Shown in pieces: positions 5,898 through 10,312 of a stretch of DNA of 10,312 nt (positions within the stretch are counted from its first letter, which is position 1; each line of letters begins with the position of its first letter). The position numbers and the translations under genes were made by a program. A model generated the notes under the pieces. That model was given only the letters and a program-made list of their open reading frames with translations. It ran no database searches and was not told the DNA's origin. The stretch is from Conchiformibius kuhniae DSM 17694. Lineage in GTDB: Bacteria; Pseudomonadota; Gammaproteobacteria; Burkholderiales; Neisseriaceae. The stretch is taken from positions 1-10,312 of the forward strand of contig NZ_AUAP01000040.1 in NCBI RefSeq assembly GCF_000428785.1, read 5' to 3'.

Positions 5898-5903
5898 TAT
5901 AAT
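5898..5903 (+). promoter_or_regulatory. Consensus -10 element for cysS
   Basis: TATAAT lies 38 bp before the cysS ATG, just after the DUF2726 stop codon. There is no good -35 at 16-18 bp. It suggests that cysS, and perhaps the autotransporter, has its own promoter independent of the upstream pair. Confidence 0.45.
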
Positions 5904-5941
5904 CCCGTTTCCGTTTTTCACCACTACCGAAGCACTGCACC

Positions 5942-7351
5942 ATGCTCACCGTTTACAACACCCTGACCCGCCGCAAAGAAGCCTTTGTCCCGCTCAATCC
6001 CGAAAACGTCCGCATGTATGTGTGCGGCATGACCGTGTACGACTATTGCCATCTCGGACACGCCCGCGTGCTGGTGGTGTTTGACATGATGGCACGCTGG
6101 CTGCGGCAGCACGGCCACCCGCTCACCTACGTCCGCAACATCACCGACATTGACGACAAAATCATCGCCCGCGCCAACGAAAACGGCGAAAGCATCGGCG
6201 AACTGACCGCGCGTTTTATCGCCGCCATGAACGAAGACGCGGACGCTCTGGGCGTGTTGCGCCCCGACGTGGAGCCGAAAGCCACCGAATACATTCCGCA
6301 AATGATTGCCATGATTGAAGATTTAATCGGCAAGGGCAAGGCCTACGCTGCGGAAAACGGCGACGTGTACTACGCCGTGCGCGAATTTGCCGCCTACGGA
6401 CAACTTTCCGGCAAATCTTTGGACGACCTGCGCGCGGGCGAGCGCGTGGAAGTGGACGGCCACAAGCGCGACCCTTTGGACTTCGTGTTGTGGAAAGCGG
6501 CGAAAGCGGGCGAACCGGCGTGGCCAAGCCCTTGGGGGAACGGCCGCCCCGGTTGGCACATCGAGTGTTCCGCGATGGGCGGCGACGTGTTCGGCGCAAG
6601 TTTTGACATTCACGGCGGCGGCGCGGATTTGCAGTTCCCGCACCACGAAAACGAAATCGCCCAAAGCTGCGGCGTGTACGGCGGCTGCGGCTGCCACCAC
6701 GATGCGGGCAAACCCGTTGAAAGCCATGTGAAATATTGGCTGCATAACGGCTTTATCCGCGTGGACGGCGAAAAAATGTCCAAATCGCTGGGCAATTTTT
6801 TCACCATTCGCGATGTTTTGCAGCAATATGATGCCGAAGTGGTGCGCTTTTTCATTTTACGCGCCCACTACCGCAGCCCGCTCAATTATTCCGATGTGCA
6901 TTTGGACGATGCCAAAAACGCGCTTACCCGCCTGTACAACACTTTGCACAATATTCCCGCCGCCGATTTTGATTTGAACACGCAAAGCAATGATTATACG
7001 AAACGTTTTTATGCGGCGATGGACGATGATTTCGGCACGGTGGAAGCGGTGGCAGTGTTGTTTGAACTCGCCAACGAAGCCAATAAACAGCAATCCGCCG
7101 AACTTTCAGGCTGCCTGAAAGCGTTGGGCGGCGTGTTGGGCTTGCTGCAACGCGAAGCGCAAGCGTTTTTGCAGGGTGGCGCGGCGGCGGACGGTTTGTC
7201 CAACACAGCGATTGAAGCCCTGATTGCCGAGCGCAAACAAGCGCGTGCCGACAAAAACTGGGCGGAATCCGACCGCATCCGCGACCTACTCGCCGCCGCA
7301 GGCATTGTCTTGCGCGATGGCGCGGACGGCACCACTTGGACACGAAATTAA
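5942..7351 (+). CDS. cysS: Cysteinyl-tRNA synthetase
   Basis: A 469-residue class I synthetase that charges tRNA-Cys with cysteine in the cytoplasm. The HIGH motif is HLGH (37-40) and the KMSKS motif is KMSKS (278-282). The four zinc ligands that select cysteine are present at C28, C209, H234 and E238, the same numbers as in the E. coli enzyme. The segment from RFFILRAHYRSPLNYSD to the C-terminal EALIAERKQARADKNWAESD closely follows what I remember of neisserial CysS, supporting the family-level placement. An insertion at ~243-260 is rich in Gly, Cys and His (C243, C249, C251, H252, H253), a variable loop in neisserial CysS. There is no clear ribosome site before the ATG. An uptake sequence lies inside the gene at 7108-7119. 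The next gene follows after 13 bp. Confidence 0.96.
   Translation: MLTVYNTLTRRKEAFVPLNPENVRMYVCGMTVYDYCHLGHARVLVVFDMMARWLRQHGHPLTYVRNITDIDDKIIARANENGESIGELTARFIAAMNEDADALGVLRPDVEPKATEYIPQMIAMIEDLIGKGKAYAAENGDVYYAVREFAAYGQLSGKSLDDLRAGERVEVDGHKRDPLDFVLWKAAKAGEPAWPSPWGNGRPGWHIECSAMGGDVFGASFDIHGGGADLQFPHHENEIAQSCGVYGGCGCHHDAGKPVESHVKYWLHNGFIRVDGEKMSKSLGNFFTIRDVLQQYDAEVVRFFILRAHYRSPLNYSDVHLDDAKNALTRLYNTLHNIPAADFDLNTQSNDYTKRFYAAMDDDFGTVEAVAVLFELANEANKQQSAELSGCLKALGGVLGLLQREAQAFLQGGAAADGLSNTAIEALIAERKQARADKNWAESDRIRDLLAAAGIVLRDGADGTTWTRN
7108..7119 (+). other. DNA uptake sequence inside cysS
   Basis: AGGCTGCCTGAA is exact here, in codons for SGCLKAL. The surrounding 7104-7120 is a near-palindrome, so the minus strand at 7105-7116 reads AGGCAGCCTGAA, which from memory is the Kingella-type dialect. 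A single central base separates the two readings. Confidence 0.7.
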
Positions 7352-7364
7352 CGGAGCAGCCACC

Positions 7365-9899
7365 ATGACCCACTCATTTCCCTTGACCCCGCGCCCGATG
7401 GCATTGGCAGTGGCGGCGGCGTTTGCCCTGCCGCAAGCCCACGCTTTGGAAACGGTTTGCGAACACGAAAACGGCTGTGAATATACCTACCACAGCAATG
7501 CCGACCGTGAATGGCACGTCCGCACCCCCGCCGCTTCCGGCACGCTGAACCCGCCCGCAGGCGAAAAGCTGCACATCAGGCTCAAAGCGCAGGATTATCA
7601 AAACGTTCCCGCCACCGGCACCGGCATTCAAACCACGGCGGACGGCAAAGACTACGCGCTGACCAATCCCAAACGCCTGATTGCCGTGCAGGATTGGCAC
7701 AGAGATGCCCCGTCTGCCGCCGAACTGACCGTCCCAACAGGCAGCAAGCTCACTTTGGCGCGGGCGGAAGAAGACTCGTCCGCCGTCCATGTCGGCAACG
7801 CGCACGCCACATTGGAACAAGGCGTGCGCATCAGCCTGAATCCCGGCTACGGCGAAGCCAACCGTTTGAGCCACCCCCATGGCGACACTTGGGACACAGG
7901 CACGGCAATCCGCGCCACCAACGGCGCACAGGTACGCACGTCCGCCGATATTGATTTGCACGGCACGGGCGCATCGGGTTTGCACGCAGACGACCTCAAT
8001 ACGCGGATTGAAGCCGCAGACCACCAAATCAATCTGCACGCCCCCGTCAATATCGCGCTTTCGGCGGCAGACGGCGGCAAAATCCACGCCCGCAGGGTGC
8101 ACATTCGCGGCAACGGCGATGCCCAACTCGGGCTGCACACCGTCAATGACGGCGATTTCGGCGAAACCGCCGTGCAACACACCGAAATCAGGCTGGACGA
8201 CAGCAGCGTGAAGCTGCCGGGCAAAACCACCGCCGTCATCATGGCACACGGCGGCAAAAGCATTCTGAACAACAGCAGCACAGAAGCCGAAGCGGGCATC
8301 GTCCAAATCGCGTTTCCCGACGACACCAACAATCAAGACACCGTTATCGACCTGCACAACAGCACCCTGCACGGACGGCGCAGCCTGTTGGCGGTGAACC
8401 CGCCCGCGTGGATGGACGTTGCCCGCGAACCCGTTCCCGACCAAGCCAACCGTTTCCACACCGTCATCAACGCCGCCAACAGCACCCTGCACGGCGACAT
8501 CCGCACCGACCGCCACCTGCGCCGCGACAACCAAGCCTTCGGCACCTATACGCTGAACCTGCGCGACAACAGCACATGGACACTGAACGGCGACAGCACG
8601 CTGGACACCCTGAACGTACAGGATTCCACCGTTGCCTTTGCCGAAGACGGCGGATTCAAAACACTGGAAGTTTCGGGCGAATTGAGCGGCAACGCCACGT
8701 TCCGCCTGAACACCGATTTGGCAAACGCGCAAGGCGACAAACTGCTGGTACACGGCAAAGCATCGGGACAGCACACGCTGCACATCCGCAACACGCCTGC
8801 CGAACCGGCGCACACGGACGGCAAATTAACGGTGGTGCAAACGGGCGGCAGCGATGCCGACACCTTCCGCCTGCACGGCGAAACCGTCAGCGCGGGCAAA
8901 TATCTGTATGAACTGCAACAGGAAAACGGTAAAGATTGGGTGTTGGCGCACCATGGCGAAACCGCCGCACCGCCGGCAGGCAAGCCCCTGCCCGCACCGT
9001 CTGCCATCACCACGCCGCACAAAGTATTGGGCGTGTACGCCGACAGCCGCATCGCCCACGCGCAAACCGCTTCGCAAGTACTCACACGCCAAAACGAAAG
9101 CCTGAACCTGCGTTTGGCAGAACTGCACAATCCGCACCACCTGAACGGCTTGTGGGTATTGAGCGACCACAGCACGGCACGGCGTCCGCGCCAGCACATT
9201 GACGGCAACACCAAGGGCATCACATCAGGCAACCGCACGCACACCAACGGCTTTCAAATCGGTTACGACCATGTATTTGCATCGGGCGCGTATGTCGGCG
9301 CATTGGCGGGGCGCAGCGTGTCGGCGGCAGACTACCGCCGCCAAGGTTTTCCCGACAGCCGCGTCAGCACCAATACCTTCGGCGCATACGGCGGTTTTAC
9401 CCGCAACGGCTGGTTTGGCGACGTGCTGCTGCGCCACAACCGCCACCACAGCCGCCACCCCGAAGAACACAACCGTTGGCACGGCAACAGCCTGATGCTG
9501 CAAACGGGCATGCAGTTTGATGCGGGCTACGGCTGGCGGGTTGTGCCGCAAGCGGCGCTGACCTTGGCACGGATGTCGCGCAGCCCGCACACCAAAGTGG
9601 CGGTTTTGGCACAAACCCGCATCGGCGCGGAATTGCGCGGCGATTTTTTGGTGTCGGAACGGGTGCGCGTGATGCCGTTTGCCGGGCTGTACCATTTGGG
9701 CGACCACCGCCCCGCCGCCGCCAAGCTCGACAACGAATACCTGCAAGCACCCAAAGCCGGTTCGCGTGCCGCGCTGCACGGGGGCGCGTCCGTTGCCTTC
9801 GACCGCAACAACCATTTTGATTTTGCCGTCCGCAGCGAACACGGCGATTATCTGCGCCGCGCCGCCACCGTGTCTTTGGGCTACCGCTATCTTTGGTAG
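7365..9899 (+). CDS. Classical (type Va) autotransporter, pertactin/AIDA-like
   Basis: An 844-residue outer-membrane autotransporter. Residues 1-27 form a Sec signal peptide ending QAHA. The passenger (~28-530) is Asn/Thr/Asp-rich with short alternating repeats typical of a right-handed beta-helix. Residues ~400-475 (STWTLNGDSTLDTLNVQDST, LEVSGELSGNATFRLNTDL, DKLLVHGKASGQHTLHIRN) match the pertactin-like autochaperone end of passengers. A Pro/Ala-rich linker at ~533-550 precedes the beta-barrel (~560-844), which ends in the OMP signature LGYRYLW. No serine-protease GDSGS motif is seen, so adhesin or aggregation roles are likelier. Odd points are a Cys pair (C32, C37) just after the signal and many His residues, such as HNRHHSRHPEEHNRWH. 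GGAG lies 8 nt before the ATG at 7365, which I prefer to starts inside cysS. Co-transcription with cysS is likely. Confidence 0.92.
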   Translation: MTHSFPLTPRPMALAVAAAFALPQAHALETVCEHENGCEYTYHSNADREWHVRTPAASGTLNPPAGEKLHIRLKAQDYQNVPATGTGIQTTADGKDYALTNPKRLIAVQDWHRDAPSAAELTVPTGSKLTLARAEEDSSAVHVGNAHATLEQGVRISLNPGYGEANRLSHPHGDTWDTGTAIRATNGAQVRTSADIDLHGTGASGLHADDLNTRIEAADHQINLHAPVNIALSAADGGKIHARRVHIRGNGDAQLGLHTVNDGDFGETAVQHTEIRLDDSSVKLPGKTTAVIMAHGGKSILNNSSTEAEAGIVQIAFPDDTNNQDTVIDLHNSTLHGRRSLLAVNPPAWMDVAREPVPDQANRFHTVINAANSTLHGDIRTDRHLRRDNQAFGTYTLNLRDNSTWTLNGDSTLDTLNVQDSTVAFAEDGGFKTLEVSGELSGNATFRLNTDLANAQGDKLLVHGKASGQHTLHIRNTPAEPAHTDGKLTVVQTGGSDADTFRLHGETVSAGKYLYELQQENGKDWVLAHHGETAAPPAGKPLPAPSAITTPHKVLGVYADSRIAHAQTASQVLTRQNESLNLRLAELHNPHHLNGLWVLSDHSTARRPRQHIDGNTKGITSGNRTHTNGFQIGYDHVFASGAYVGALAGRSVSAADYRRQGFPDSRVSTNTFGAYGGFTRNGWFGDVLLRHNRHHSRHPEEHNRWHGNSLMLQTGMQFDAGYGWRVVPQAALTLARMSRSPHTKVAVLAQTRIGAELRGDFLVSERVRVMPFAGLYHLGDHRPAAAKLDNEYLQAPKAGSRAALHGGASVAFDRNNHFDFAVRSEHGDYLRRAATVSLGYRYLW

Positions 9900-9909
9900 T
9901 CCGCACCAA

Positions 9910-9954
9910 AACCGACAACAGCCCGCATCATCATCATGCGGGCTGTTGTCGGTT
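9910..9954. terminator. Perfect 19-bp hairpin between convergent genes
   Basis: Bases 9910-9928 and 9936-9954 are perfect inverted copies around a 7-nt loop (CATCATC). The hairpin lies 10 bp after the autotransporter stop and 23 bp beyond the xerC stop on the other strand. On the minus strand the stem ends in GGTTTT, giving a short T-run; on the plus strand there is only GGTT. It probably ends transcription from both sides, better for xerC. Confidence 0.7.
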
Positions 9955-9977
9955 GAGCGCACGCCAAGCGGTATTGC

Positions 9978-10312
9978 TTACTGCCCCTCCTGCCCTGCCC
10001 CGTCCGTTTTGCGCTTGGCGCGGGGGTGGGCATCGTCATACACCTTTGCCAAATGTGCGAAATCCAATTTGGTGTAAATTTGGGTGGTGGACAGGCTTTG
10101 GTGTCCGAGCAGTTCTTGAACGGCGCGCACGTCCCGCGAGGCTTGCAGCAGGTGGCTGGCGTAGCTGTGGCGCAGCATGTGCGGGGAAAGGTGTTGTGCG
10201 CTGCCTTGACGCAATGCCCATTGTTGCAGGCGTTTGGCGATTTGGCGCACGCCCAAGCGCGTGCCGGTGCGGTTGGTAAACAGGGCGGTTTCGCCGGCGG
10301 CGGCGCGGCGGT
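9978..10312 (-). CDS. xerC: Tyrosine recombinase XerC, C-terminal part (runs off right edge)
   Basis: The last ~111 residues of XerC, the tyrosine recombinase that acts with XerD at dif to resolve chromosome dimers. Visible catalytic residues are H-x-x-R in SPHMLRHSYASHLL, the His of ELLGH and the nucleophile Tyr in STTQIYT; the end AHPRAKRKTDGAGQEGQ is XerC-like. The first catalytic Arg and the Lys would lie beyond the window. The frame continues without a stop to the edge (AAGETALFTNRTGTRLGVRQ), unlike the left copy, so this one appears to be the genuine gene. It is convergent with the autotransporter gene. Bases 9984-10258 are repeated in inverted orientation at 51-325. Confidence 0.9.
   Translation of the reverse strand, partial: RRAAAGETALFTNRTGTRLGVRQIAKRLQQWALRQGSAQHLSPHMLRHSYASHLLQASRDVRAVQELLGHQSLSTTQIYTKLDFAHLAKVYDDAHPRAKRKTDGAGQEGQ
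9984..10258 (-). repeat. Right arm of 275-bp inverted repeat (xerC 3' end)
   Basis: Reverse complement of 51-325 with a single mismatch. Identity begins just inside the last two codons of xerC and ends at the Leu-Gly-Val-Arg codons (TTGGGCGTGCGC); further into the gene the sequence continues as xerC here but not in the left copy. Confidence 0.95.

Noticed and set aside
7374..8813. Long minus-strand open frame (479 codons) antisense to the autotransporter
   Set aside because: It is the mirror of GC-rich third positions in a clear coding gene. Its translation has no recognisable domain, and there is no ribosome site.

Overview
The window looks like chromosome from a member of the Neisseriaceae (Betaproteobacteria) outside Neisseria proper. 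The basis is a CysS that reads like the neisserial enzyme over its whole length, plus two copies of a 12-mer, AGGCTGCCTGAA, which from memory is the Simonsiella-type dialect of the neisserial DNA uptake sequence. There are also intergenic repeats resembling the neisserial dRS3/NIME family. Most of the window is GC-rich with strongly GC-biased third positions; 461-2218 is visibly AT-richer. Genus cannot be fixed from the sequence alone.

Layout, left to right. Bases 1-35 look like the last repeat of a CRISPR array: a stem-loop followed by an ...ATTGAAAC end. Right after it lies a 275-bp 3' fragment of xerC (51-325) and a dRS3-like dispersed repeat. An AT-richer pair follows: a minus-strand P-loop GTPase with a DUF697-type membrane domain, divergent from a plus-strand XRE regulator with a coiled-coil tail. 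The intergenic region between them holds a perfect 10-bp inverted repeat that could be the operator. Next come argD (15 bp after the XRE gene), a small glycine-zipper lipoprotein with its own terminator, and a gene-free stretch of about 450-490 bases with a second copy of the dispersed repeat and a hairpin. Then come an unrecognised protein with a translationally coupled DUF2726 membrane-anchored protein, cysS, a classical (type Va) autotransporter 13 bp downstream, a perfect 19-bp hairpin, and the 3' part of xerC on the minus strand, running off the right edge.

The main structural observation is that the two xerC 3' segments are inverted with respect to each other and match at 274 of 275 positions. 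They flank about 9.66 kb that holds every other gene here. The right copy is the end of a normal-looking xerC; the left one is a remnant without the 5' part. The repeats could let the whole segment invert by homologous recombination without destroying xerC, because either copy supplies the same C-terminus up to the last few residues. Alternatively they record a past rearrangement that also brought the CRISPR trailer next to the xerC fragment.

Functionally the segment mixes core metabolism (arginine biosynthesis, Cys-tRNA charging), surface proteins (lipoprotein, autotransporter) and an accessory-looking GTPase/regulator pair. Apart from the coupled 4312-5887 pair and the tight cysS-autotransporter and XRE-argD spacings, nothing shows that they work as one system.
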